From NCBI GenBank assembly GCA_963704975.1, contig CAVPIK010000005.1, positions 124,001 through 188,000 of the forward strand: DNA of 64,000 nt, given 5' to 3'. The translations under genes and the position numbers were made by a program. Below are positions 1 through 8,506 of the stretch, one piece after another. The notes under the pieces are model-generated. The model was not told the origin of the DNA and made no database searches. It saw only the letters and a list, made by a program, of their open reading frames with translations. Position 1 is the first letter of the stretch. Every line of letters begins with the position of its first letter. This DNA comes from JAGNDO01 sp963704975. GTDB taxonomy: Bacteria; Chloroflexota; Anaerolineae; Caldilineales; Caldilineaceae.

Positions 1-770
1 GTCTCTCGATAGGTGGCGGCGGCTTCCTGAGCAGCGGTGGCGGCATCCGCATCGGCCTGCCACGCAGCCGGTGAACCGGCCACCACGCCGGGGGTAAACT
101 GCACCCGGGCCTCCATTTGCTCACCGCTGTTGAGCCGCCGATCCAGGTCAAAGATGGCCGTGCGGTTGTCGGCCATCACCGTGGTGGAAACGGCGTTTTC
201 TGCGTTGCTGACGTTGACATAGAAGGCGGCGTTGTCGATCACCGCCGGGCTGGGCACGCTGACCCGCACCCGGCCTTCCAGCACGGGGAAGCTGCGGTCG
301 CCATAGATGGCCTGCCACCAAAGCTGGTCGCCGCCCTCATAATAACGCAGACCGCCGTGGACTTGATAGCGCAACGTATAGGTCACGGTCTTGTCGGCCA
401 GTTGGGGGAAGTTCCATCGGATCGAATAGCGATAGCCTTCGTCGGCCACAGAGAAGGTGTAGGGCTCACTGCCGCTGGCATAGCGATAGGTGTGGCCTTC
501 GCTGTCGGTGATGGCCCAATTGTCGATAAAGGTGAGCTTCTCGAAGGGAATGGTCCGGGTGCCAAAGGTGAACGTGCCGGCGGTAAAGCGAATCGACTGG
601 GCCTCGGCCACATCAAAGGTGCCATCCTGATTGACGACGATATCCACGTCAAAGCGATCCCAGACCAGAGACTTTTCCTGGGCATGGGCGGGCGCGGCGA
701 CAAAGAGCGGGGCGATGAGGGTGACAAAGATTAGGAAGAGCGCGGTCCAGCGGGGAACGTGTGTGCGCAT
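1..770 (-). CDS. DUF2207-type membrane protein, N-terminal part (cut by window edge)
   Basis: The reading frame opens at an ATG (768-770 on the complement) behind a GGAGGT ribosome site and stays open to base 1, so about 256 residues of a longer protein are visible. Residues 1-31 form a signal peptide ending AAPAHA before QEK. The mature start (RFDVDIVVNQDGTFDVAE) and the following beta-rich segment with GTRTIPF and RYSIRWNFPQ resemble the extracellular N-terminal domain of DUF2207 predicted membrane proteins, which carry C-terminal membrane segments; those would lie outside the window. Function of the family is unknown. It is divergent from comEA. Family assignment is from memory of the domain pattern; the frame and signal peptide are seen directly. 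Confidence 0.72.
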   Translation of the reverse strand, partial: MRTHVPRWTALFLIFVTLIAPLFVAAPAHAQEKSLVWDRFDVDIVVNQDGTFDVAEAQSIRFTAGTFTFGTRTIPFEKLTFIDNWAITDSEGHTYRYASGSEPYTFSVADEGYRYSIRWNFPQLADKTVTYTLRYQVHGGLRYYEGGDQLWWQAIYGDRSFPVLEGRVRVSVPSPAVIDNAAFYVNVSNAENAVSTTVMADNRTAIFDLDRRLNSGEQMEARVQFTPGVVAGSPAAWQADADAATAAQEAAATYRE

Positions 771-1248
771 GGTACCTCCAAGAGTGGGTGGATCAAAAGG
801 GTCGGACAGCACCCGTCCGGCCGGGGTGCAGGGCAGAAAGGCTATCGGCTGACCGCTCAACGAGCGGCACAGCCTCGAACAACTATATGCCGGAGCATCT
901 TGCACTACCTGACATTCTACCAGCAATTCAGCCGACCTTCAACCTGACGCAATATCTTATCATGGCAGTTCAGAGCGGATGTGTTCCGTTTGCTCCTTGC
1001 TGTACGAAAAAATCAGCGAAATGTCGCATAGACACGGTGGCAGATGCGGGTATGCTAAGAAAGAAGGGAACTGCCAACCCCACCCTAACCCTCCCCAGTT
1101 TGGGGAGGGGACAGATCAGGTTTACCGGACTTTCGTCTACGGCGATCCGGCCCCTCCCCCAAACTGGGGGAGGCTGGGAGGGGGTGGATTGGTGGTTACG
1201 AACGAAATCGTTTCTGCCCTGAAAAGATCTACCTGCAAAGGAGTCGCC
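771..1248. other. intergenic region between divergent genes, with a dispersed GC-rich repeat
   Basis: No convincing gene. It holds the upstream regions of the DUF2207 gene and comEA, and one copy of a dispersed inverted-repeat element at 1081-1187 (listed separately). Short open frames here have no ribosome site or recognisable product. Confidence 0.7.
1081..1187. repeat. dispersed GC-rich inverted repeat, copy 1
   Basis: A palindrome CCCTCCCCAGTTTGGGGAGG is followed after a spacer by CCCCTCCCCCAAACTGGGGG and then AGGCTGGGAGGGGGTG. A second copy at 60107-60209 shares the spacer TTTCGTCT[AG]CGGCGATCCGGC and the tail almost exactly; a diverged relative lies at 43391-43461. It looks like a REP/MITE-like intergenic element. 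Confidence 0.75.
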
Positions 1249-1984
1249 ATGCCCCATTCCGCCCACCCGCTCCCCACGCCCGATGGGTTGAGCGCCGATA
1301 CCGACACCCCACCCGGTTCCGGTCGAGATCAAGAGGGTTCCTTTCACCTCTATTCCTTCCTGCTCGGTCTCCTGACCAGTCTGTTGCTGGTGGGCGGCAC
1401 CCTGCTGCTGATCCGCCAGCCATCCCCGCCGCCGATTGTCCTGCAACCGCCGCCCACGCCCATGCCCACCCCAGCCCCCACGGCCTCGCCCACACCCGGC
1501 CCCATCACGGTCTTTGTCAGCGGCGCGGTGATGGCGCCGGGGCTGGTGACATTGCCCGCCACCGCCCGGGCCGGGGATGCCATCACCGCGGCCGGGGGGT
1601 TGGCCCCTGGGGCGGATGAGGCGTTGGTCAACCAGGCCCAGCCCCTGTGGGACGGGGCGCAGGTGCATGTGCCCGCAGTCCCACAGGCGGAGGGGATGGG
1701 GAGCGGCGTCGCCCTGGCCAATCCATCACCGCCCACCGGGGTGTCTGGGCAAGGGGGCGGATTCACCGCGGGCAGTCTGCCCGGCGTAGCCGGGCGGGAA
1801 CGGTCGCATCAACATCAACACGGCCAGCGCGGCGGAACTGGAAACCCTGCCCGGTGTGGGACCCTCAAGAGCCCAGGCCATCATCGACAACCGCCCCTTC
1901 GTCAGCGTGGAAGATCTGGAACGCGTCCCCGGCATTGGTGCCAAGACGATGGACTCCCTCATCGATCTGATCAGCGTGAACTGA
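1249..1984 (+). CDS. comEA: ComEA-like DNA-binding competence protein (frameshifted)
   Basis: ComEA binds double-stranded DNA at the outer face of the membrane during natural transformation. The ATG at 1249 follows AAGGAG. In order: a short cytoplasmic head, one membrane segment near residues 32-52 (FLLGLLTSLLLVGGTLLL), a proline/threonine linker, an SLBB domain (ITVFVSGAVMAPGLVTLP) and a helix-hairpin-helix pair (ININTASAAELETLPGVG, then LERVPGIGAK). The SLBB part and the HhH part are in different frames; the shift lies at about 1789-1799 (one extra base, or two missing). Reading through it gives about 244 residues ending LISVN at the TGA at 1982-1984, a normal ComEA layout. No comEC is visible nearby. 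Confidence 0.85.
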
Positions 1985-2235
1985 GCCATTTTGACAGCCA
2001 TGACGCACCGTGTTACACTTGGCCTAACGCACTGCGTCACAGTCCGATTGACTTTGTGCGTATCACAACACAGTGAAAGCAGTTCAAGCAACACGGCAAC
2101 AACACCTGCGTCTTATGGTTGTACAGCATGAAGTAGCCCGTTTGAAAAATTCGGGCGAAGTGGCTGAATCATTTTGACGCAGCACAGATCAAAACAGATC
2201 ATTTGAGCAGCATATTCAATTTGGAGGGGTTTCCC

Positions 2236-2697
2236 ATGGCAGACGAAAAGATGACCGTGCAAGATCAGATCAAAGAGACCGTGATCGACGTCCGCAACGA
2301 GGCGATTGTGCAGAGCGCCAATCTCTATATCTTGGCCCGCAAGGTTCTCTTGGCCGGGATGGGAGCTGTGGCGTTGACGCTGGAAGAGGCCCAAGAGTTT
2401 GTGGAGAAGTTGGTGGAGCGGGGCGAAATTGCCGAGACAGACGCCCAGAAGCTGATGCAGGACCTGCGCAAGCGCGCCCAGCGCAGCGAAAAGGAAGCCA
2501 CGAAGGTGGCCAAAAAGGCCGAGAAGACCACCAAGGGTGCCGTCAAGAAGGCCGAAGGCGTCCTGGAAGGCGCGCTGGAAGAGACCGTCGAGGGTGTGCT
2601 CAAGGGGCTCAACGTCCCCAGCAAGAGCGATGTGGATGCCCTCAGCAAGAAGATCGGCGACCTCAGCCGCAAGGTGGATGCCCTGCGCAGCAAGTAG
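2236..2697 (+). CDS. phasin-like PHA granule-associated protein
   Basis: This 153-residue protein starts at ATG 2236 behind GGAGGGG. Residues 1-60 form an amphipathic helical segment (LARKVLLAGMGAVALTLEEA) typical of phasins of the PhaF/PhaI type, which coat polyhydroxyalkanoate granules. Residues 75-120 are a lysine/alanine-rich coiled region (KKAEKTTKGAVKKAEGVLEG) resembling the basic tail of PhaF that can bind DNA. The C-terminus has a leucine heptad-like coil (SKKIGDLSRKVDALRSK). It stands alone with a strong terminator directly after it. No PHA synthase is in view, so granule association is inference from family. Confidence 0.62.
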   Translation: MADEKMTVQDQIKETVIDVRNEAIVQSANLYILARKVLLAGMGAVALTLEEAQEFVEKLVERGEIAETDAQKLMQDLRKRAQRSEKEATKVAKKAEKTTKGAVKKAEGVLEGALEETVEGVLKGLNVPSKSDVDALSKKIGDLSRKVDALRSK

Positions 2698-2721
2698 ATC
2701 TCCGTCAGGCAGAACCAAAAC

Positions 2722-2754
2722 AAAAGGCCGACCTCATTGTGAGGTCGGCCTTTT
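2722..2754 (+). terminator. rho-independent terminator after the phasin gene
   Basis: Perfect 15-bp stem AAAAGGCCGACCTCA / TGAGGTCGGCCTTTT with a 3-base loop and a following T-rich tract; 24 bases after the stop codon. The A-rich left side makes it usable in both directions for the convergent DUF5996 gene. Confidence 0.92.
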
Positions 2755-2805
2755 TGTTTTGGTTTCGTAGAGACACAAGATTTTGCGTCTCTACTTTTTG
2801 TGCAC

Positions 2806-3646
2806 TTATTCCAGCATCAACGCCTCACCTGCGCCGTGGGCCGCTCGCAGATAGGCGAGAAGCAGGGCCGCCGGGTCTGGGGCGGCCGCCACGTCTGCGT
2901 ACATGAGCAAGGCCCCCTTCCAGCTTTCCGTATGCCACCGGGCCGGCGCGGGCAAGGCTGCCTGGGTAATATCCTCCGGCCAAGGGTAGGCCGTGATGTA
3001 AAAATATGGATCGGGGATGGCCTCATCCCCGGTGGAAAAGCCAAAGGCCATCTGCTCCTCGGCCTGCTCCTCGTCCTCCGCATTGACGCCGGGCACCAAA
3101 TTGCCCGAAAACCAGAGCAGGGAGAGGTCGAAGTGGTGGGGCCAGAGCCGGACCGGACCGGTCCGACCGGGCAATTCCCGCTTCCACTGCTGCCACACGC
3201 TGTGGATGCTGGAAAGCGCCTGCACGTAGCGTTGGGCCGCCGCCCCGTCATACCTCCCCGTGGACTCCTCGGCCAAGGCACGGCGATCCACCTCCGGGTA
3301 GATATCCCACTCCATCAGAGTCAGAATGAGGGAATCGGCCAGCAAACGGGCCGGTTGACCGGAGAGGGGCATGGCCCAGCGTCGGCCCTGGCTGGTGACG
3401 GCGGTCATGCGCTGGGTGACCAGATCCAGCTTGACTTCGAGGGTGTCCTCGGTCTCTTCATCGACGATCATGTCGCCTGTGGTCAGACCCATCTGGGGCG
3501 ACGCTGAGGTTGGTGTGCCACCAGTGGGCCTGGGGCGGGGTCAGGGATTGGCGCACTTTGCCCAAAATGCGGGCGTAGGCCTGGACAGCGTCCCGGGTCG
3601 ATTGCCAATCGGCCAGAGACAGAGGCGGAAAACCGATATCAGACAT
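2806..3646 (-). CDS. DUF5996 family protein (frameshifted)
   Basis: DUF5996 proteins are about 280-300 residues, uncharacterised and usually free-standing. The start at 3646 (MSDIGFPPLSLADW) follows AGGAGT. The N-terminal signature W-x-x-TRDAV...ILGKVRQSLTPP...HWWHTNL and the continuation GLTTGDMIVDEETED match the family, as does the later WFSGN...GFSTGDEAIPDPYFYI. The two parts are in different frames: restoring one C in the C-run at 3495-3498 (complement GCCCC to GCCCCC) joins them as SVAPQMGLTTGD. It ends at TAA 2806-2808, next to the phasin terminator. Confidence 0.8.
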
Positions 3647-3702
3647 AACAAGCAACTCCTGTTCGGTGAAGTAAAACCGCGCTGTCCGGGGAACAATTCG
3701 GC

Positions 3703-4401
3703 CTAGTTGAGGCCGGGCTTGAGGGCAGGCTTCTTCTTGCCGCCCCAACGCGCTGTTCGCCACCTGACAATCCGTTTGCGCACAGCAGGAATCCGGATCA
3801 GGAGTAGTATACCAATTGCGGCGCTAAACGCCAACGGTTCACGTATGTCAGCTTTGACCACCCAGACATAATGGATGGCCACCAAAACCCCAGCCACATA
3901 GACGGCCTGATGCAGCTTCTTCCAGCGCTTGCCCAGCCGGGCCATGGATGCCTTGGTGGAGGTGAGGGCCAGGGGCAGCAGAATCAGAAAAGCCGCAAAG
4001 CCCACCAAAGCATATCGCTTCTCGAAGATGGCCCCTTTCAGCAACGCCCAACTGAACCCGTAGTCCAGCCCCACAAAGATCAGAAAATGCAGGGCCGCAT
4101 AGCCAAAGGCATACAGCCCCAAGGCTCGCCGGATCTTGAGCACAGGCCGATAGCCCGTCACCACATTGATCGGGGTGACGGCCAGGGAGAGCACCAACAA
4201 CCACAAGGCCGCCTTGCCCGTGCGGAAGGTGATGTCCTGGATGGGGTTGATGGTCAGGCCGTCCGTGGTGAAGGCCCAGATCAGGGCAGCCAAAGGGATC
4301 AGCGCGCCCACATGGGCCACAACTTGCAGCCAGTGGATCTTGCGTTTTCCCAGCCAGGCCAAGCCCAGACGATTTTGAGCCATTGGGTCAGTCCGATTCA
4401 T
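3703..4401 (-). CDS. msrQ: MsrQ, haem-binding membrane subunit of methionine sulfoxide reductase
   Basis: MsrQ (YedZ) is the membrane cytochrome b that passes quinol electrons to the periplasmic MsrP. I start it at ATG 4401 (MNRTDPMAQNRLG), 10 bases after the msrP stop, rather than at an upstream in-frame ATG inside msrP. About six membrane segments of the ferric-reductase-like fold are visible, with candidate haem histidines in YAALHFLIFVGLD, RWKKLHQAVYVAG and AIHYVWVVK. The C-terminus is strongly basic. It forms an msrP-msrQ operon on the minus strand. Confidence 0.92.
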   Translation of the reverse strand: MNRTDPMAQNRLGLAWLGKRKIHWLQVVAHVGALIPLAALIWAFTTDGLTINPIQDITFRTGKAALWLLVLSLAVTPINVVTGYRPVLKIRRALGLYAFGYAALHFLIFVGLDYGFSWALLKGAIFEKRYALVGFAAFLILLPLALTSTKASMARLGKRWKKLHQAVYVAGVLVAIHYVWVVKADIREPLAFSAAIGILLLIRIPAVRKRIVRWRTARWGGKKKPALKPGLN

Positions 4402-4411
4402 GGGTAGCCTT

Positions 4412-5401
4412 CTAGAAATTCGCCTGCAGATCCATGCCCGCATAGAGGGAGGCCACCTGCTCGGCGTAGCCGTTGAAGGGCAGGGTGGCCCGACGGCTGA
4501 ACTCGCCGATGCGCCGCTCGGAGGCCTGGGACCAGCGGGGATGGTTCACGTCCGGGTTGACGTTGGCATAGAAGCCATACTCCCGGGGCGCAGCGTCCAT
4601 CCACAGGGAGACGGGCGTGGTGCTGACCAGTTCGATCTTGACGATGGATTTGATGCTCTTGAAGCCATATTTCCAGGGCACCACCAGGCGGATGGGCGCA
4701 CCGCTCTGGGGCAGCAGGGGCACGCCGTACAGCCCCGTGGCCAGGATGGCCAGATCGTTCATGGCCTCGTCCACGCGCAGACCCTCGACATAGGGCCAGG
4801 TGTAGCTGCGGTTCTTTTGGCCGGGCATCTGTTCTGGGCGTTCGACCGTCGTGAAGCGCACATACTTGGCGTCGGCGGTGGGTTCCACCTCGGCCAGAAG
4901 TTTGGCCAGGGGGAAGCCGGTCCACGGGATCACCATGGACCAGGCCTCCACGCAGCGCAGACGATAGATGCGCTCCTCCTGCTCGAAGCGGCGCAGGTCG
5001 TCGATGTCATAGACCTTGGGGTTGCGCACCATACCGCTCACCTCCACCTGCCAGGGCGAGGTGGTGAAGTCTTTGGCCAGCCGGGCCACCCCCTCCTTGT
5101 CCGTGGTGAACTCGTAGTAATTGTTATAGTTGGTGATCTCGGTGAAGCTGTTGAGGGCATCCCCCAACTCGTCCACGTCCGTGCTGGCAAAGGGGGCAGC
5201 GGGGGCCGCCGCACCGTTGGCCGGGGCGCTGGCCCCACTCTCCGCCGAAGCGGTGGGGGGCAGCGTGGGCGCAGAGGGCGCACAGGCCGCCACGGCTGCC
5301 GTCGCCGCCAGCAACCCGGCGCCTTGAAGCAACTTGCGCCGGTTGAGGTAGACTGATTCTGGGGTGATCTCGGATGACGGGATTCTGGGCAGACGGGTCA
5401 T
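4412..5401 (-). CDS. msrP: MsrP, periplasmic methionine sulfoxide reductase, molybdopterin subunit
   Basis: MsrP (YedY) repairs oxidised methionine in exported proteins with a mononuclear Mo-molybdopterin centre. The start at 5401 follows AGGAG. A Tat-type leader is visible (LNRRKLLQGAGLLAATAAVA) ending near a cysteine, AAC, so it may be lipid-anchored; then an alanine/proline-rich linker. The catalytic domain has the cofactor cysteine in RLRCVEAWSMVIPW, followed by GFPLAKLL and GVPLLPQSGAPIRLVVPWKYGFKSIKSI, all family signatures (the last written in parts: PQSGAPIRLVVPWKYG, then FKSIKSI). About 330 residues, the usual length. Followed by msrQ. Confidence 0.94.
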   Translation of the reverse strand: MTRLPRIPSSEITPESVYLNRRKLLQGAGLLAATAAVAACAPSAPTLPPTASAESGASAPANGAAAPAAPFASTDVDELGDALNSFTEITNYNNYYEFTTDKEGVARLAKDFTTSPWQVEVSGMVRNPKVYDIDDLRRFEQEERIYRLRCVEAWSMVIPWTGFPLAKLLAEVEPTADAKYVRFTTVERPEQMPGQKNRSYTWPYVEGLRVDEAMNDLAILATGLYGVPLLPQSGAPIRLVVPWKYGFKSIKSIVKIELVSTTPVSLWMDAAPREYGFYANVNPDVNHPRWSQASERRIGEFSRRATLPFNGYAEQVASLYAGMDLQANF

Positions 5402-5718
5402 GGTGGGTTCTCCTTTTGAACGACACGAGCGAGACATTTGGCGATTTTTCTAAAACCGAGAGTTTGGGGCAGTCTATCCCATCAACCTAAGCTCGCCATT
5501 AACCTTGGCTCAGAGTCGGATGTGAACAGCCTTTTGGAACGACAGGCCCCCGTATTATCAGGAAAAATGGGCTTGGTGGATGTGAGAAGCTCTACATATC
5601 ATCTCCGTCCAGAGACGCAAACACCCGGCAGATGGAGGGGTGATTCCCCCTGCCGGGCATTTGCATCTTGCACATTTAGGGCCAAACCGGATCTCTATCT
5701 CTACCTCACCCTCTATCT
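5402..5718. other. intergenic region upstream of msrP, with hairpin
   Basis: It holds the msrP upstream region and the 3-prime region of the HIT gene, including the hairpin at 5615-5668 and a short pyrimidine-rich repeat of TCTATCTCTAC near 5692-5725. A 121-codon plus-strand frame crossing it (5438-5803) has no ribosome site or recognisable domain and overlaps the HIT gene. Confidence 0.6.
5615..5668 (-). terminator. long imperfect hairpin after the HIT gene
   Basis: Arms GACGCAAA..CCCGGCA and TGCCGGG..TTTGCATC pair, with an inner GAGGGG/TCCCC pair. It lies about 50 bases past the HIT stop codon on the minus strand. No U-tract, so terminator function is likely but not certain. Confidence 0.55.
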
Positions 5719-6063
5719 CTACTCCATAGCCAGCACATGCAGCTTGGGATGCTCGATGGTTTCGAAGGATCCAAAGTGCATTTTGATGGTAAACCCGCGC
5801 TGAAGTTGCGATTCATGCTCGGCCATGGCCTGGGTGTGGTCGATGGCGAACTCGACCAACTCCAGAAATCGGTCACCCTGGGCGGCCTGAAATTTGCGGG
5901 TGCCGTCCACATGTTCGAAGGGGACGGCAAGCCAATGCACGGCGCTTTCCGGGTGCAGACTCTTGATCAGCGCCATGCGCTTTTCGTCGTCTCGCACAAT
6001 AATGGTGCCCGGTGCGTCGCCGTTGAGGATGTCACAAAATGCACAATCGCTGGATTCAGCCAT
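5719..6063 (-). CDS. HIT-like domain protein
   Basis: A 114-residue protein starting at ATG 6063 behind a perfect AAGGAG. The N-terminus has a zinc-like CAFCDIL knuckle followed by DAPGTIIVRDDEKRMALI and HWLAVPFEHV, the pattern of histidine-triad nucleotide hydrolase/transferase proteins. The C-terminal catalytic motif is reduced: HPKLHVLAME has the pattern H-x-x-L-H-V-L but not the full H-x-H-x-H-x-x triad. It may therefore bind nucleotides or have an altered activity. Family is fairly secure; enzymatic competence is uncertain. Confidence 0.72.
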   Translation of the reverse strand: MAESSDCAFCDILNGDAPGTIIVRDDEKRMALIKSLHPESAVHWLAVPFEHVDGTRKFQAAQGDRFLELVEFAIDHTQAMAEHESQLQRGFTIKMHFGSFETIEHPKLHVLAME

Positions 6064-6142
6064 GGTTCTTCTCCTTTTTGTCGTGTGGGTTCATGTAGAG
6101 CTGGGGTATGATTTCTATATGGAATCAGCCTATAGTACAACG

Positions 6143-7639
6143 TCAACCCAATTCTTGCCAACGTTTTGGGGTGTCGGTTGCGCCTTGTGCCCGCTCTCTC
6201 GCCCATTGGCCCAGGAAGAGCACAAGCCCCACCCCGATCAACCCGGCGGCCAGGGTGAATTGATCCCGCATGGCCAACACGATCACGCCGGGGTCGGCCT
6301 GGGAGACATCCACCAGACCGCCGGCGTGGTGGACCAAGCGGCTGGCGAAGAAGGCCCCCAGCACGGAGATCCCCATCACCTGGCCCAGGGTGCGGCTCAT
6401 GCTGAGGGTGCCCGAGGCGACGCCCAGGCGATGGCGAGGCACGGTGCCCATCACCGCGCTGTTGTTGGGGCTTTGGAAGGTGGCCATGCCGATGCCCAAG
6501 GGCAGCAGCAGGAAGACAAAGGCCACAGGGCTGCTCTCGGTGGTCAACAAAGTGAGGGCCAGATAGCCGACCATGGTGAAGGCCAACCCCACGGCGCTGA
6601 TGGGCCGAGTCCCAAACCGATCCGCCAGGACGCCGGAGAGGGGGGAGAGCAGCCCCAGCACCACGGGCGAGACGGCCATGAGCAGCCCCACATGGGACGC
6701 GTCCAGCTTTAGCACCAAGGTCAAATAGAAGGGCAGCAGAAAGACCACGGCGGCGATGGCCACAAAAGAGAGTACGCCGTTGAGCAGGTTGAGGCTGAAA
6801 TGGGGGTCGTTGAAGAGAGAAATATCGATCATGGGATAGGCCACCCGGCGCTCTTGCCAAATAAAGATCGGCACGGTCAGCCCGGCCACGGCAAAGAGGG
6901 CCATGATCAGCGGGGCCGTAAAGCCCAACTTCTGGCCTACGGTGAGGGCCAAGGCGAAGCTGAACAGCCCCAGCCCCAAAATCCCAGCCCCGAGCCAATC
7001 GAAGGGTTCACCCCGGGTTTTGGGCGGCAGGGGCGGCACATAGAGCAGGACCATCACCAAGGCGATGGCGCCGATGGGCACGTTGACCATGAAGATCCAG
7101 CGCCAGCTCAGGTTCTGCAGGATCACCCCGCCCACGGCTGGCCCGGCCACAATGCCCAGGGAGATCACCCCGCCGGTGATGCCGATGGCCTTGCCCCGCT
7201 CTCGGTCCGGCCAGGTTTCGGTGACGATGGCCACGCCCAGGGCCAACATCATGGACGCGCCCACGCTCTGCACAAAGCGGAAACCGATCAGCCAATAGAT
7301 GCCCGGGGCCATCCCGCACAGGGCGGATCCCAGCAAAAAGAGCACCAGCCCCCAGGCAAAGATGCGTTGTTTGCCCCGAATATCGGCCAGCCGCCCCATG
7401 CTCAACATCAAGACGGTCAGGCCCAGCAGATAGGCCAGCACCACCCACTGCACCGTGGGGAAGTCGGTGTTCAACTCCTGCACCAGGGTGGGCAAGGAGA
7501 CGTTGACAATGCTGCCATCCACGCTGCCCAAGAAGAGGGAGATGCTGATGGCCGACAGGATCATCCACTTGCGGGGATAGACCTTTTTCTCCGTCTGGGG
7601 GCTGGGGGAGGTGGGGGGAAGGTGGGCAGGCTTCATCAT
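6143..7639 (-). CDS. DHA2-family MFS drug-efflux transporter (EmrB/QacA-like)
   Basis: A proton-driven exporter of the 14-helix DHA2 group. I start it at 7639 (MMKPAHLPP), because upstream in-frame residues are low-complexity intergenic sequence. Motifs: FLGSVDGSIVNVSLPTL in helix 1 (DHA2 motif D1), GRLADIRGKQRIF (motif A) after helix 2, and GITGGVISLGIVAGPAVGG (motif C, antiporter signature) in helix 5. About 498 residues, the normal size. It is divergent from the phosphoribosyltransferase gene; no dedicated regulator is adjacent. Substrate cannot be told from sequence. Confidence 0.9.
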   Translation of the reverse strand: MMKPAHLPPTSPSPQTEKKVYPRKWMILSAISISLFLGSVDGSIVNVSLPTLVQELNTDFPTVQWVVLAYLLGLTVLMLSMGRLADIRGKQRIFAWGLVLFLLGSALCGMAPGIYWLIGFRFVQSVGASMMLALGVAIVTETWPDRERGKAIGITGGVISLGIVAGPAVGGVILQNLSWRWIFMVNVPIGAIALVMVLLYVPPLPPKTRGEPFDWLGAGILGLGLFSFALALTVGQKLGFTAPLIMALFAVAGLTVPIFIWQERRVAYPMIDISLFNDPHFSLNLLNGVLSFVAIAAVVFLLPFYLTLVLKLDASHVGLLMAVSPVVLGLLSPLSGVLADRFGTRPISAVGLAFTMVGYLALTLLTTESSPVAFVFLLLPLGIGMATFQSPNNSAVMGTVPRHRLGVASGTLSMSRTLGQVMGISVLGAFFASRLVHHAGGLVDVSQADPGVIVLAMRDQFTLAAGLIGVGLVLFLGQWARERAQGATDTPKRWQELG

Positions 7640-7869
7640 AAGGTTCTCAGTTCGATGGGTGGGCAGATAAGGCCAATTGAAGGCCAGATCAGTTCGAGCG
7701 GGCGGCGGTTTCGGTTCGCCGTGGCCGGTGTGATAAAATACGCTGTTTGTGAGCAAGACAGGCGTGGGGCCCAAGACAAGCATGGGGCCGTTGTTCTGCA
7801 AACGTCTATTTAATCCAACAAGCGACAAGCCTGCCTATTATAGGGTACACACACAGGAGCAACAAGCCC

Positions 7870-8421
7870 ATGAGCTATGATGGTCGCGTGCATTCGGTCC
7901 AATTCGGTGACATTACCCGGCAGTTTCCCCTCTTCCAAGTTGCGCCAGGGGTGAAGATCGCCATTTTCAACATGCTGGGCGACACCGAAGCTGTTGAAGT
8001 CGCCGCCAAGGAATTGGCCGCCCGGATGCCCGCCAATGTGGATGTGCTGGTCTTCCCAGAGGTCAAGGTGATCCCCCTGGCCCATGCCCTTTCGGTCCAC
8101 ACGGGCCTGCCCTATGTGGTGGTGCGCAAGTTCCGCAAGCCCTATATGGTGGACTGCTTGGAGACCGAAGTGACCAGCATCACCACCGGCAAGCCCCAGA
8201 ATCTCTATCTGGACGGCAAAGATCGTCACCTGGTGGAAGGCAAAAACGTGGCCCTGGTGGATGACGTGGTCAGCACAGGCAGCACGCTGAAGGGCTTGCG
8301 CCAACTGATGAACACCGCCAACGCCACCATCACCGCCGAGATGGCCGTCTTCACCGAAGGCAACGAAGCAGATTGGCCCAACATTATTGCCTTGGGCAAT
8401 CTACCTATTTTTACAGATTGA
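7870..8421 (+). CDS. adenine phosphoribosyltransferase-like protein
   Basis: A 183-residue type I phosphoribosyltransferase starting at ATG 7870 behind AGGAG. The PRPP-binding signature is clear: NVALVDDVVSTGSTLKGL near residues 125-143. The N-terminal half has VLVFPEVKVIPLAHALS and YVVVRKFRKPYM, similar to Apt-type enzymes that form AMP from adenine and PRPP. The length and the non-standard N-terminus differ a little from classic Apt, so another purine or a regulatory role remains possible. It precedes prfA by 85 bases of repetitive linker. Confidence 0.75.
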   Translation: MSYDGRVHSVQFGDITRQFPLFQVAPGVKIAIFNMLGDTEAVEVAAKELAARMPANVDVLVFPEVKVIPLAHALSVHTGLPYVVVRKFRKPYMVDCLETEVTSITTGKPQNLYLDGKDRHLVEGKNVALVDDVVSTGSTLKGLRQLMNTANATITAEMAVFTEGNEADWPNIIALGNLPIFTD

Positions 8422-8446
8422 GGTTTGTTGATTGGTCGAGTGCCAA

Positions 8447-8505
8447 TCTCCCAATCTCAAGTCAACCAGTCAACGATCAACCAATCAACAAGTCAACCAA
8501 TTACC
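8447..8505. repeat. low-complexity TCAACCAA-type linker before prfA
   Basis: Quasi-tandem TCAACCAATCAACAAGTCAA units fill the space directly upstream of the prfA start where a ribosome site would be. The same word recurs at 15061-15090 and 46257-46280. Confidence 0.7.
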
Positions 8506-8506
8506 T

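Noticed and set aside
117..734. 205-codon plus-strand open frame opposite the DUF2207 gene
   Set aside because: It is the reverse-strand shadow of the DUF2207 coding sequence (codon-position GC bias keeps it open); low-complexity G/V/H-rich translation and no ribosome site.
2041..2235. Promoter or riboswitch before the phasin gene
   Set aside because: Several TTGAC words exist but none has a matching -10 at the right distance, and no known riboswitch core was seen.
5438..5803. 121-codon plus-strand frame between msrP and the HIT gene
   Set aside because: Translates a hairpin and a TCTATCTCTAC repeat, overlaps the HIT gene, and has no ribosome site.
8447..8505. Possible CRISPR-like repeat run
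   Set aside because: Units are 4-9 bases, irregular, with no unique spacers and no cas genes.
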